Source: Peptococcaceae bacterium UBA6116
GTDB taxonomy: Bacteria; Bacillota; Desulfitobacteriia; Desulfitobacteriales; Syntrophobotulaceae
Length of the DNA stretch: 38,278 bases
Reading direction: 5' to 3'
Assembly (NCBI GenBank): GCA_002423425.1
Contig: DIWC01000049.1
Location: 125,123 to 163,400, forward strand
The position numbers and the translations under genes were made by a program. The notes below the pieces were generated by a model that worked only from the letters and a program-made list of their open reading frames with translations, ran no database searches and was not told the origin of the DNA. Numbering within the stretch: the stretch's first letter is position 1; each line of letters starts with the position of its first letter. Below are positions 21,822 through 31,373 of the stretch, in pieces.

Positions 21822-23129
21822 TTAAGGTTTTTTAATTAAAGCAGTATTTTTATAATAATAATTCAGAATTTCTTGATAAGAATATCCTTGCATAGCCATG
21901 TTATAAGCACCCCATTGGGACATTCCGACCCCATGCCCCCAGCCGTGGCCCTCAAAAACAAATACACCAAAATTTCTTTCTTCAGAACTCAAGCCCTCAT
22001 TGGAACTTTTCAGGCGGGAAAGAAGCGGCCCGGGCTTAGGGTTAGCTATCTTTAACAATCCAGGAATGCCGGAAAAATCCGACCCGTTGGGAAAAATATA
22101 GTCCGCTCGAAATAGCCTGCCCAGAAAAGAATCACTGCTTAAACTTTGACCAACGGGATAGAACTTGCGAACAAAAGCTCCGCCGGTAATTATTTTTTCT
22201 TTGCCAAGCCAATCAACCAGCTCAACCTCATAAACCCGGCCAGACTCATACTTTTTTAAGTTCACTTTCCTAATAGGTGCCAAACTAAAACTACTCCCGA
22301 GGATATCGGCCGCTATGTAGAAATTCCAACTATCTGTAAACCCGCCAATTCCTTCGGAAAAAGAATCCGGTTCCGACGTATAATGAGGATCATGGTTTTC
22401 CCAGACATGCTCAGTTTCTTCGGAGTAACCACCGTTATGCGAAGAATAAAAGATGGAAATAGGCTGCCTTGAGGTAATATCGACAAGAACTTCTCCTTTT
22501 GTTTCATCAACGGCCCGGCTAGCTTCGCCTTCAGCCGTTTTCCCCCAATAAGCTTGATGAATATCAGGAGAATCAGTTATAGTACCATTCTTATCCGCAT
22601 TTTTTAACAAGTAAGTCCTGGCAGCTACAGCCTGCGCTTTAAGGGCCTCAAATCCTTTCGCAGCCCAAGCGTTACTCATCTCAATCGGTACGACTCCTTT
22701 GAGATAATCTTCCCTGTCAAGCGTATTCAATAGTGTCCAACCAGTCCCTTGCGCAGAGATCTTGAGATCTCCGCGGTAACTCACCCAATCTTTTCCCGGT
22801 TCTCTAACTCTAAAAACTCCGTTGTTAGAGGTTGCCAACTTAATGTCCTGCCCATTAACAACACTTAACTGATTTCCTCTCAATAGAAAACGGGCAATAC
22901 TACTGCATCCAATTTTAATACTCTCTCCTGAACTAAGACTTAATTTGGATTGGTCAAATCTTAGGACATAGGTGCCTTGGCGAACTTCAATTTCCAGCCA
23001 ATGGGGATCAGGAAACTTCCAAATAAGATTTACGTTAACATTCCCGGCCAAACAAACTTTCGGCATAAGTATAAAAGTAACAATAAAAACAAATAAAAAA
23101 GCTTTCTGTTTAACATTTTTCAAGACCAT
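21822..23129 (-). CDS. SpoIID/LytB-domain protein
   Basis: Exported cell-wall protein of 435 residues. A signal peptide is visible at residues 1-29 (basic KNVKQK, then hydrophobic FLFVFIVTFILMPKVCLAG). The SpoIID domain begins near LDREDYLKGVVPIEMSNAWAAKGFEALKAQAVAARTYLL, whose glutamate is catalytic in SpoIID lytic transglycosylase. It ends with HGWGHGVGMSQWGAYNMAMQG. SpoIID is a peptidoglycan lytic transglycosylase used during engulfment in sporulation; paralogues act elsewhere. The position between ruvB and queA is that of the housekeeping paralogue in related genomes rather than spoIID itself (inference). AAGGAG lies eight bases before the ATG. Confidence 0.88.
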   Translation of the reverse strand: MVLKNVKQKAFLFVFIVTFILMPKVCLAGNVNVNLIWKFPDPHWLEIEVRQGTYVLRFDQSKLSLSSGESIKIGCSSIARFLLRGNQLSVVNGQDIKLATSNNGVFRVREPGKDWVSYRGDLKISAQGTGWTLLNTLDREDYLKGVVPIEMSNAWAAKGFEALKAQAVAARTYLLKNADKNGTITDSPDIHQAYWGKTAEGEASRAVDETKGEVLVDITSRQPISIFYSSHNGGYSEETEHVWENHDPHYTSEPDSFSEGIGGFTDSWNFYIAADILGSSFSLAPIRKVNLKKYESGRVYEVELVDWLGKEKIITGGAFVRKFYPVGQSLSSDSFLGRLFRADYIFPNGSDFSGIPGLLKIANPKPGPLLSRLKSSNEGLSSEERNFGVFVFEGHGWGHGVGMSQWGAYNMAMQGYSYQEILNYYYKNTALIKKP

Positions 23130-23190
23130 TTACATAACTCCTTGTGCCTTGCTTCTGTTAAACAGATTGCCCAGAATAATTAGGCGATAT

Positions 23191-24219
23191 TCAATTATTT
23201 TCCATAAATAGCCCTAATTGCTGCTGACCGGCCGGAGGATTGACTCCCATATGATGGTAAGCCTGAGCTGTAACTGTTCTCCCGCGCGGTGTGCGCTGTA
23301 AAAAACCCCTCTGCAGTAAAAAAGGTTCGACAACATCTTCAAGCGTTTCCGCCTCTTCACCAACAGTAGCAGCCAGTGTATCCAAACCCACAGGCCCGCC
23401 TTCGAACTTATAAATAATAGCTTCAAGTATTTTTTTATCAAGGCTATCGAGGCCTATAGGATCAACTTCGAGTTTGTCCAGAGCACAAGAAGCTACCTGA
23501 AGATTTATAACCTCCTCGCCCCAAAACTGGGCAAAGTCCCTTACCCTTTTCAGCAATCTATTGGCTACCCTTGGCGTCCCTCTAGATCTCTTAGCTATTT
23601 CCTGGGCACCGTCTTCAGATAATTCTACCTTAAGGATCCTGGACGCCCTAACGACAATTTGCAATAGCTCCTCTGTGGAGTAAAACTCCAGCCTGCTGAT
23701 TACCCCAAAGCGGTCTCTTAACGGTGAAGTCAACTGCCCCGCTCTGGTAGTTGCTCCAATTAATGTAAAGGGTGCCAATGATAAGCGAATGGAGCGGGCA
23801 CTCGGACCCTTGCCTATCACAATATCCAAACAATAATCTTCCATCGCTGAGTATAGCACTTCCTCTGCCGTTCTGCTCAAACGGTGGATTTCATCAATAA
23901 AGAGTACATCACGCGGTTCCAAGGAGGTTAAGAGAGCTGCTAAATCACCTGGCCTTTCAATTGCCGGGCCTGAAGTAGTCCTGATATTGACTCCCATCTC
24001 AGCAGAAATAATATTAGCCAGCGTAGTCTTACCTAAACCCGGAGGCCCATAAAGAAGGACATGGTCCAGAGCTTCTCCCCGATTTTGAGCAGCTTGAATA
24101 AAGACACTTAAATTTTCTTTAATCCTGGCCTGCCCGATATATTCCATAAGCCTTCCCGGTCTTAAGGCTTCATTTTCTCTGTCTTCAGGCCGCTCCAAGG
24201 AAGTAATGACTCTTTCCAA
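23191..24219 (-). CDS. ruvB: Holliday junction branch migration ATPase RuvB
   Basis: AAA+ motor that drives branch migration with RuvA. The 342-residue protein has Walker A (YGPPGLGKTT), Walker B (FIDEIHRLSR), sensor 1 (LIGATTRAGQLTSPLRDRFG), the arginine finger region, and a C-terminal winged helix (GFLQRTPRGRTVTAQAY). The start codon is TTG with AGGAGG eight bases upstream. It follows ruvA after 17 bases. Confidence 0.97.
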   Translation of the reverse strand: MERVITSLERPEDRENEALRPGRLMEYIGQARIKENLSVFIQAAQNRGEALDHVLLYGPPGLGKTTLANIISAEMGVNIRTTSGPAIERPGDLAALLTSLEPRDVLFIDEIHRLSRTAEEVLYSAMEDYCLDIVIGKGPSARSIRLSLAPFTLIGATTRAGQLTSPLRDRFGVISRLEFYSTEELLQIVVRASRILKVELSEDGAQEIAKRSRGTPRVANRLLKRVRDFAQFWGEEVINLQVASCALDKLEVDPIGLDSLDKKILEAIIYKFEGGPVGLDTLAATVGEEAETLEDVVEPFLLQRGFLQRTPRGRTVTAQAYHHMGVNPPAGQQQLGLFMENN

Positions 24220-24236
24220 GTTCCTTCCCTCCTAAG

Positions 24237-24833
24237 TTATCGGTTAGCAAGTAGGCGCAGCGCCTCTTTGACTTGACTTTCAGTAGTATCGGCTCCTTTT
24301 TGGGTTGCTTTATTCAAGGCTTCGCGGGCTTCATATCTAGAAAAGCCCAGTGCCAGGAGCGTATCCAACGCTTCGCTGTTCATCGTTGAGGACATGCCCG
24401 CCTCCAGATTCTCCGAACCACCATCCAAGCCGAAATCTTTAATCTTTTCCTTAAGTTCTAAAATCATTCTTTTGGCTGTTTTGGCCCCAACACCGGGAAC
24501 CTCTGTCAATAATGAAACGTTTTCTTGTAAAATAGCAGATTTAATTTGTTTAACCTGAAACACAGAAAGAATCGAGAGAGCAGCTTTAGGTCCGATTCCA
24601 GAAACTCCTAACAATTGAAGAAAGAGTTCTTTTTCCTCCCTCTGTACAAATCCGTATAGAGTCATATCATCTTCCCGGACTTGAAGATGGGTATAAAAGA
24701 TTTTTTCTTCGCCCTGCCGGCAGTCGGCTAAACATCCGGCAGCAACATGCAATAAATACCCGACCCCGCCTACGTCCAGGATAATCCTGTCCGAGTCTGT
24801 AACCCAAACTGTTCCTCTTAACATCCCGATCAT
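24237..24833 (-). CDS. ruvA: Holliday junction DNA-binding protein RuvA
   Basis: Tetrameric junction-binding subunit of the RuvAB complex. The 198-residue protein has an N-terminal OB fold (MIGMLRGTVWVTDSDRIILDVGGVGYLLHV), two helix-hairpin-helix motifs (LLGVSGIGPKAALSIL and LTEVPGVGAKTAKRMI), and a C-terminal RuvB-contacting domain after a flexible linker (about residues 135-150). Overlaps the ruvC stop by four bases (ATGA). Confidence 0.96.
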   Translation of the reverse strand: MIGMLRGTVWVTDSDRIILDVGGVGYLLHVAAGCLADCRQGEEKIFYTHLQVREDDMTLYGFVQREEKELFLQLLGVSGIGPKAALSILSVFQVKQIKSAILQENVSLLTEVPGVGAKTAKRMILELKEKIKDFGLDGGSENLEAGMSSTMNSEALDTLLALGFSRYEAREALNKATQKGADTTESQVKEALRLLANR

Positions 24834-25324
24834 TTTGTTAACCCCCCATAACCCTGCCTCATGCTATGCGCATGACAGATGGCTATCGCTAAAGCATCAG
24901 CTGTATCATCAGGCTTAGGAATCTCTTGCAGTGATAACAAAGCCCGAACCATGAACTGAACCTGTTGCTTGTCGGCTTTACCGTATCCTACGACGGCTTG
25001 TTTCACCTGCAACGGAGTATATTCAAAAACCTCGATATTATTTCTGGCTGCACTCAGAAGAACCACGCCGCGGGCTTGACCTACCGCAATGGCCGTAGTT
25101 GTATTGCGATTAAAAAATAGTTCCTCTACTGCCATAACATCCGGTGAAAATTTTAGCAAAAGATCTTCTAAAGAATCATACAAAATTTTTAATCTTTGAG
25201 CCATGGGCAGATCTGCCGGAGTACGCCAACAAGAATAGACTACCGGTAATAAGTTTTGTCCTTTCTTTTCTATCAGTCCATATCCCATGATGGCTGTTCC
25301 AGGGTCAATTCCAAGAATCAGCAT
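24830..25324 (-). CDS. ruvC: Crossover junction endodeoxyribonuclease RuvC
   Basis: Resolves Holliday junctions after RuvAB branch migration. The 164-residue protein has the RNase H-like fold with the four acidic catalytic residues visible: Asp7 in ILGIDPGT, Glu in AVEELFF, and two Asp in KPDDTADALA. It starts immediately after the yebC stop and overlaps ruvA, so yebC-ruvC-ruvA-ruvB appear to be one unit. Confidence 0.96.
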   Translation of the reverse strand: MLILGIDPGTAIMGYGLIEKKGQNLLPVVYSCWRTPADLPMAQRLKILYDSLEDLLLKFSPDVMAVEELFFNRNTTTAIAVGQARGVVLLSAARNNIEVFEYTPLQVKQAVVGYGKADKQQVQFMVRALLSLQEIPKPDDTADALAIAICHAHSMRQGYGGLTK

Positions 25325-26080
25325 CTACAGATCTTCTTCCGCTAAGGAATCCGCCAGATCGAAATTAGTATAAACGTTCTGGACATCATCATGATTTTCC
25401 AGTAAATCGATTAATTTTATTACTTTTTTTGCTTGTTCAATATCACTGATCTCCACTTTATTATTAGGGATTAAGTTCACCGCTGCGTTCTCGATTGGAA
25501 TTCCGCCATCCAACAGGATTTGCCTTACCTCTTGCATGTTCGAAGGATCGGTGTAAATCTCGTAGCTTTCGTCCTGATCCTCCATATCCTCTGCCCCGGC
25601 TTCCAAGACTAAAAGCATCAGATCATCTTCTTTAACTGCTAAATCCTCTTTGGAAACACTTATTTGACCTTTTTCCGTGAACATCCAGTTCACACTCCCA
25701 CTCTCGCCAAGGTTGCCGCCATTTTTGGAAAATATGTGCCTCGTTTCGGATGCTGTTCTATTTCTATTATCAGTCATAATATCGGCCATTATTGCAACCC
25801 CACCGGGGCCATAACCTTCATAGCGAAGCTCTTCGTAATCGGCTCCCTCTCCGCCGCCTACCCCTTTTTGAATGGCACGTTGAATATTATCGTTTGGCAG
25901 ATTGGCTGCCTTAGCATTATCTACGGCAATTTTCAATCTAAAATTACCGTTGGGATCTCCTCCCCCTGCCCGTGCGGCAACGGTGATCTCCCTGGCAAGT
26001 TTAGTAAAAACTCTGCCCTTTACAGCATCGGTTTTTGCCTTTTTATGTTTGATATTTGCCCATTTTGAATGTCCGGACAC
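25325..26080 (-). CDS. yebC: YebC/PmpR-family protein
   Basis: Member of the YebC family, 251 residues, starting with the signature SGHSKWANIKHKKAKTDAVKGRVFTKLAREI. It continues with NIQRAIQKGVGGGEGADYEELRYEGYGPGG and ETRHIFSKNGGNLGESGSVNWMF. YebC was long called a transcriptional regulator; later work links family members to translation of difficult sequences such as polyproline. The exact role here is not shown by sequence. AGGAATAA-type site lies ahead of the ATG. It opens the ruvCAB unit. Confidence 0.94.
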   Translation of the reverse strand: MSGHSKWANIKHKKAKTDAVKGRVFTKLAREITVAARAGGGDPNGNFRLKIAVDNAKAANLPNDNIQRAIQKGVGGGEGADYEELRYEGYGPGGVAIMADIMTDNRNRTASETRHIFSKNGGNLGESGSVNWMFTEKGQISVSKEDLAVKEDDLMLLVLEAGAEDMEDQDESYEIYTDPSNMQEVRQILLDGGIPIENAAVNLIPNNKVEISDIEQAKKVIKLIDLLENHDDVQNVYTNFDLADSLAEEDL

Positions 26081-26141
26081 TCTTATTCCTCCCAGTCAAA
26101 GTATTATTATGCAGCTTACATTTTACCATGACATATAAAAG

Positions 26142-28589
26142 CTAGCAAAAAATATGTTCATTGGCAATAAGTACTTGTCCAAGCGCCAGACCGCCGTCTC
26201 CTGACGGGAGCTTAACCGGATAAAAAATTTCTATATCCGCCTCTTTAGCCAGAACAAGAAGTATATTTGTAAGCAGCTTATTCTGAAAAACACCGCCTCC
26301 AATAACAACTTTCCGGTCTTTTATACCAGTGATAATTGCAGTCTCCATCATAGCCAGCGCTAAGGAATAATGAAAACGAAAAGCTATCTCGCCAATGGAT
26401 ACCTTGTCCAAATAATCAGTGATAACATTTTGCAACAGACGATTTATTTTTAGTGTAACTCCCTCGGAGTTGACATCGAGCCAGATCGGATATAGCTGCT
26501 TATTACCTAATAATACTTTATTATACTTTTCAATAAGAGTAAATTTGTCTTTTAACCATTTTCCGGATTCTACATTGCCATCATTGAAAGACTTCATAGT
26601 ACAGCCAAGTCGTTTTAGAGCATCATTTTTAATATTCTGTACTATTTGACCGGCAAAAAATTTCTTCTGCCAGATAACAGCCGTACTTTCCAATTCAATT
26701 GCAGCTTGTCCTTCGTACGTAACTTCAGTGCATATTCCCAACAGCCCGCTAATAGCGTCAAAAAGACGGCCGGCACTGGAAGTTTCAAAAATCCTTATCT
26801 TATATTTTAATTGACTGTCAAGAATACTTCTTTCTTGATCTGAAAGATTGTCCCATAAAGACTCAGCCATCAACCACTCTTCATTTGCTAAGCTGTGACG
26901 GCAATAAGCATAAGCTATGCGCAGAGGTCTTTTGGCTGCGGCATCACCTCCGGGTAGTGGCAAATACTCAAGATGACCTCTGCGCTCGTAACTGCCTGCG
27001 TTGCCAAAAAGGTACTCGAATCCCCAGATATTCCCATCCTCGCCATAGCCTGTACCATCGCATATTATTCCCAGCATAGGCTCCTTGAGTCCATACTCAC
27101 CCATCACACTTACTAAATGGGCATGATGGTGTTGAACAGGTATTTTAAGACAATCCATTGTTTCTGCTATTTTTGTCGTGGAATATTCCGGATGCAGATC
27201 ACAAGCCGCTATCTTCGGAAAAACATTGGCTACTTTTTGATAAGAAGAGTATTCCTGTTTAAAACGCTCCATATTTTCATAGCCATGCATATCACCAATG
27301 TATTGACTCATAAAGGCCATATTGCCTGCTGCCAGGCAAAAGGCATTTTTCATTTCTCCCCCTAAAGCAGCAATAGAAGCTTTTAGATTGTTCTCCAATA
27401 TCAAAGGAACCGGTACATAACCCCGCGCTCTCCGCATAAACGTGAGTTTACCGCCTACTATCTGAACAACAGAATCATCGCAAGGATGAAATATATCCCT
27501 GTCATGTAAGAGGAAATAGTCGGCAATCCCTTTTAATTCTTCAAGCGCAACCCTATTCTCATAGATTAATGGTTTTCCGCTGAGATTGGCACTCGTCATT
27601 ACCAAGAAATCAAAACCCTGCGCCATCAGAAGGTGATGAACCGGAGTATACGGCAGCATAATACCGAGCGTATGTAATCCTGGGGCTGCATCTTTGGAAA
27701 TTTTACTTATTTTATTATTTTTTTTAGGCAGCAATACGATTGGTGCTGACGGGCTGCTCAGAATACTTTTTTCCATATCGGAAATTTCAACTTCCGTCTC
27801 CGCGGTTTCCGTACTCCTGGCCATCAAAGCAAATGGTTTTGCTCCGCGCTCTTTTACCGACCTTAATCTGCGTATTGTCTTATCATTATAAGCGTCACAT
27901 ACAAGCTGGAACCCTCCTAATCCTTTGACCGCCAGCACTGCCCCTGCTTTTAAGAGTTCCGCACCTATTCCCCTGTCCTTAATCTCCGTTCCTTGGTTGT
28001 CTAATAATTTTAATTCCGGACCGCATATTTGACATGCTACAGGCTGGGCATGAAACCTTCTGTCACTTGGCTCCGTATATTCGCTGTGACATGCTTCACA
28101 CATGACAAAGCTCTTCATCGTCGTCTTTTCCCTGTCATAAGGCCGATCATAGATGATTGTATACCGCGGTCCGCAATTCGTGCAATTTATAAAGGGATAC
28201 GAAAATCTCCTGTCATTTTTATCAAACATCTCGCGCAGGCAATCATTGCATGTTGCAACATCCGCTGAAATAAGGACATCATTTTTATCTGCCTCTTTAC
28301 TCTCAAAAATTCTGAAATCTTCGTAATTGAGTAAAGCTGTTTCATTTTTTGTTATAGAAATAACCGTTGCCAATGGTGGTTTTTCATTATTAAGTATGTG
28401 GTAAAATTTTTCTAAAAAAAACTCTTCCGCTTCGGCATGAATATTAACCCCGTCACTCGAATTGTTTACCCACCCTTTGATACCCAGCGGCTGAGCTATT
28501 CTGTACACAAAAGGCCGGTAACCAACACCTTGCACTATACCGCTAATATGAATCTTATTGGCCTTATACAAATAATCTACCGCTTTCAT
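26142..28589 (-). CDS. hypF: Carbamoyltransferase HypF (hydrogenase maturation)
   Basis: Uses carbamoyl phosphate and ATP to build a thiocarbamate on HypE, the source of cyanide ligands in [NiFe] hydrogenase. The 815-residue protein has the full order. The acylphosphatase domain carries GIVQGVGYRPFVYRIA (about residues 17-32). Two zinc-binding pairs follow (CNDC/CTNCGPRYT, and CEAC/CQICGPEL), then a YrdC-like domain and a Kae1-like domain with HHHAHLVSVM. It is longer than E. coli HypF (750) through loose linkers, not an added domain. No Shine-Dalgarno is obvious. No other hyp or hydrogenase genes lie in the window. Confidence 0.93.
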   Translation of the reverse strand: MKAVDYLYKANKIHISGIVQGVGYRPFVYRIAQPLGIKGWVNNSSDGVNIHAEAEEFFLEKFYHILNNEKPPLATVISITKNETALLNYEDFRIFESKEADKNDVLISADVATCNDCLREMFDKNDRRFSYPFINCTNCGPRYTIIYDRPYDREKTTMKSFVMCEACHSEYTEPSDRRFHAQPVACQICGPELKLLDNQGTEIKDRGIGAELLKAGAVLAVKGLGGFQLVCDAYNDKTIRRLRSVKERGAKPFALMARSTETAETEVEISDMEKSILSSPSAPIVLLPKKNNKISKISKDAAPGLHTLGIMLPYTPVHHLLMAQGFDFLVMTSANLSGKPLIYENRVALEELKGIADYFLLHDRDIFHPCDDSVVQIVGGKLTFMRRARGYVPVPLILENNLKASIAALGGEMKNAFCLAAGNMAFMSQYIGDMHGYENMERFKQEYSSYQKVANVFPKIAACDLHPEYSTTKIAETMDCLKIPVQHHHAHLVSVMGEYGLKEPMLGIICDGTGYGEDGNIWGFEYLFGNAGSYERRGHLEYLPLPGGDAAAKRPLRIAYAYCRHSLANEEWLMAESLWDNLSDQERSILDSQLKYKIRIFETSSAGRLFDAISGLLGICTEVTYEGQAAIELESTAVIWQKKFFAGQIVQNIKNDALKRLGCTMKSFNDGNVESGKWLKDKFTLIEKYNKVLLGNKQLYPIWLDVNSEGVTLKINRLLQNVITDYLDKVSIGEIAFRFHYSLALAMMETAIITGIKDRKVVIGGGVFQNKLLTNILLVLAKEADIEIFYPVKLPSGDGGLALGQVLIANEHIFC

Positions 28590-28777
28590 CTCAACATAAT
28601 ATAATTATTTTACACTTTACTAATTTTGAACACAAACCTTTTGAAAAATGGCTGGCCAATTTAATTAGCGTATTTTAAAATGGCCATGTGGAGTTGTATA
28701 TTTTTTCTACTCCTCCTCAATATTATTTGACCCCTCTAATCTACCCGATTTATTTCTGGTACTTTTTTATTTAAGGC

Positions 28778-29782
28778 TTATTTGGGTAAATAGCTAATAT
28801 CTATTAAGTTGTTAATTAGGGACTGTGTGTCCGTATCACTTTTAATAAAATTATTGGTCTTTAGAAAATCAGCCGATTCTTTTAATTTTTGCTTATTGAC
28901 TTGATCGATTGCGAGACTAAAATCAAATTTAGGATAAAGGGCATTAACAGCTTTGATATCCATATCATTAACTTTGCTGGCTAAAGTTAAAGCTGCATCT
29001 TTATTCGCGTTGCACCATTCTAATGTTTGATTATGAATTGTCAGGAATTTTTTTACTATGTCAGGATATTTCTGCACAAAATCAGATCTGGCGGCAATTA
29101 CGGCCTGCCCTAAAATTAGCCCATCCGCATTGCGCAGTAATTTTGTTTTTTCCGAAGCTATGGCTTTCGTCATTAATGGATCGGGAAGAACAGCAGCATC
29201 TACCTGTTTTTGCATAAGCGCATTTGCTGCATCGGCTGAAGCCAAACCGACTATTTCCACATCACTGGCTTTCAAGTTGACTTCTTCTAAGGCTTTAATC
29301 AACATCTCCTGCAGCATGGTTCCCTTTTGTAAGGCTACTTTTTTCCCTTTAAGATCCGCAACCGAATTTATCCCCTTGTCTGTTGCCGCGAGTAAGCCAA
29401 TAGCCTTCGGGAATTTGGTATAGCTGGAAATAACTTTAATATCGTTACCATTGGCTTTAGCAATAATAGCGGAAACATAATTGAGGGAAACAGCAAAATC
29501 AATTGATTTTGCCGCCAGGGCTTCTGTCGTGGCCGGTCCTTCCAAAGCGTACCATTTTACTTCGATTCCGTCTTTGGCAAATTCTGTTTCAAATACTTTT
29601 TGTTCTAAAGCAACGATTGACGGCAGATTAAGCGGTTTCAGTGAATAGGCAATATTAATAACTTTAGGTTTTTCCACCGTTTGAGTTTTTGCCGTTTGAC
29701 AACCGGTTAGCGTTAAAAGAAGCAGCGTCGCTGCAAAAAAGGTAACTAGAATTTTGGTAAATTTGTTTTTAGTTCTGTTCAT
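28778..29782 (-). CDS. ABC transporter substrate-binding lipoprotein (NitT/TauT family)
   Basis: Extracytoplasmic solute-binding lipoprotein of 334 residues from the chosen start. A signal peptide ends at a lipobox LLTLTGC. The mature part matches the SsuA/TauA/NrtA type: INIAYSLKPLNLPSIVALEQKVFE, then LEGPATTEALAAKSIDFAV, and SVADLKGKKVALQKGTMLQEMLIKALEEV. Relatives bind sulfonates, taurine, nitrate, or thiamine and riboflavin precursors, so the ligand is open. AGGAGG lies nine bases before the ATG at 29782; a longer frame opens at 29809 without such a site. Last gene of the transporter set. Confidence 0.85.
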   Translation of the reverse strand: MNRTKNKFTKILVTFFAATLLLLTLTGCQTAKTQTVEKPKVINIAYSLKPLNLPSIVALEQKVFETEFAKDGIEVKWYALEGPATTEALAAKSIDFAVSLNYVSAIIAKANGNDIKVISSYTKFPKAIGLLAATDKGINSVADLKGKKVALQKGTMLQEMLIKALEEVNLKASDVEIVGLASADAANALMQKQVDAAVLPDPLMTKAIASEKTKLLRNADGLILGQAVIAARSDFVQKYPDIVKKFLTIHNQTLEWCNANKDAALTLASKVNDMDIKAVNALYPKFDFSLAIDQVNKQKLKESADFLKTNNFIKSDTDTQSLINNLIDISYLPK

Positions 29783-29809
29783 ATTTTTTATCCTCCTCGA
29801 CTTCTTCAT

Positions 29810-30568
29810 TTATGAAATATTCTTTTTGATATATTTTCTTAACTCGATAAAATCCTGAGTATCCTGATTCCTTGGATAAGGAAAAGGTATCTCCAAAACT
29901 TCTTTGATAGATCCCGGCGACGGGGACATAATCATAATTTTTTCACTTAAAATAAGCGCTTCTTCAATGTCATGCGTAACTAGGATAATTGTTTTTGCAG
30001 TTTTTTGCCAAAGATCAATTAATTCTAATTGCATTCTTGACCTAGTTTGAGCATCCAGCGCGGAAAAAGGTTCATCAAGCAACAGTGCCTTCGGTTCAAA
30101 TGCTAAAGCCCTGGCAATCGCAACGCGTTGGGCCATTCCGCCTGACAGTTCATATGGATAGGCTTTTTTAAAATTAATCAATCCTACTAACGCCAAAGAT
30201 TCTTCGGTTATTTTTTTAATTTCAGACTTGCTTTTTACACCCTGAAGACCAAAAGAGGTATTTTTCTCTACCGTAAGCCAGGGAAACAACCTCGGTTCTT
30301 GGAATACTACCGCCCTGTCGCTGCCAGGCCCCTGAACTTTATTTCCTTCAAAGTATACCTCTCCCCCGCTTGGATTCTCAAGCCCGGCAATTATTCTTAG
30401 AAGAGTGGTTTTTCCACAACCACTGGCCCCAACAATCGAAACAAATTCACCTTTGTTGCACGTTAGATTAACTTCGTATAGAGCATTAACACTCCCCCAG
30501 TTGGAATAAAAAGTTTTATTTACATTACTAACTTCCACTAATAATTTTTTGTTTTCAGCGATAGTCAT
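29810..30568 (-). CDS. ABC transporter ATP-binding protein (NitT/TauT family)
   Basis: ATPase of the importer, 252 residues. It has Walker A (GASGCGKTT), Q-loop (VFQEPRLFPW), signature (LSGGMAQR), Walker B (ALLLDEPFSALDAQTR) and H-loop (LVTHDIEEAL), all intact. The VFQEPRLFPWLTV form is typical of SsuB/TauB proteins. Its ATG follows the permease stop within a few bases, with GGGG before it. Confidence 0.9.
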   Translation of the reverse strand: MTIAENKKLLVEVSNVNKTFYSNWGSVNALYEVNLTCNKGEFVSIVGASGCGKTTLLRIIAGLENPSGGEVYFEGNKVQGPGSDRAVVFQEPRLFPWLTVEKNTSFGLQGVKSKSEIKKITEESLALVGLINFKKAYPYELSGGMAQRVAIARALAFEPKALLLDEPFSALDAQTRSRMQLELIDLWQKTAKTIILVTHDIEEALILSEKIMIMSPSPGSIKEVLEIPFPYPRNQDTQDFIELRKYIKKNIS

Positions 30569-30569
30569 C

Positions 30570-31373
30570 TTATCCCCTTTCCCCTGACCTGTACATTTTT
30601 TTCCAAGGCATTAGCCTATTTTCCATTTTCTTCAACAGTGTATCGATTATCAAACCAGCCATACCAATGGTCAAAATAGAAACGAAAATCTTATCCGGCT
30701 GCGAAAGTTGTCTTCCTTCAGTAATTAAAGAACCTATGCCCGTAGAAGCTGCAATCATTTCTGCCATAACCAGTGCGCGCCAACAGTTGCTTAAGCCCAA
30801 TCTTATTCCCACAAAGATAGACATTCCAGCCGATGGAACATATACTTTACGGATCATTTGGATCGGGGATAGCATGTAGGCCCGGCCAACTTCAACAAGT
30901 TTAGGATCAACGCTTGTTACTCCCTGTACAGTATTTAAAAAAATCGGGAAGAAAGCGGCATAAATAATTACCGCTACTTTGGAAGCTTCATCAATTCCCA
31001 ACCAGAGAATAAATATAGGAATCCAGGCAATAGGAGGAATCTGCTGTAAGAAAGATAAAGTGGGATTGACCCAGTGTCTAAAGCCCTTGGCTTTGCCAAC
31101 TAAAAGGCCCAAGGGAACTGCGCTCAAAACTGAAATAAAAAAGCCGTATGTTAATCGTATTGTACTGGCTAGTAAATGCTTTCCGAGCAACCCATTAAAA
31201 AGCATTTTCATAAAAGTATGACCTATTGCCATTGGAGAAGGTACAATAAGGGCATTAAGCATCCCCAGACGGAAAGCAATCTCCCACAATACGATTATCA
31301 GGAACGGAAAAGCCGCCCCCCTTAGGATAGTGTTGATAGTTTTGTTATTGCTAAACAATTTGATTATCACCAT
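30570..31373 (-). CDS. ABC transporter permease (NitT/TauT family)
   Basis: Membrane permease of 267 residues with about six helices. It has the cytoplasmic coupling motif EVGRAYMLSPIQMIRKVYVPSAGMSIFVGIRLGLSNCWRALVMAEMI, characteristic of SsuC/TauC. The start overlaps the last 23 bases of proA in another frame, and no clear Shine-Dalgarno is present. This suggests translational coupling to proA and places the transporter at the tail of the proline operon. A start at the TTG five codons later is possible. Confidence 0.9.
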   Translation of the reverse strand: MVIIKLFSNNKTINTILRGAAFPFLIIVLWEIAFRLGMLNALIVPSPMAIGHTFMKMLFNGLLGKHLLASTIRLTYGFFISVLSAVPLGLLVGKAKGFRHWVNPTLSFLQQIPPIAWIPIFILWLGIDEASKVAVIIYAAFFPIFLNTVQGVTSVDPKLVEVGRAYMLSPIQMIRKVYVPSAGMSIFVGIRLGLSNCWRALVMAEMIAASTGIGSLITEGRQLSQPDKIFVSILTIGMAGLIIDTLLKKMENRLMPWKKMYRSGERG

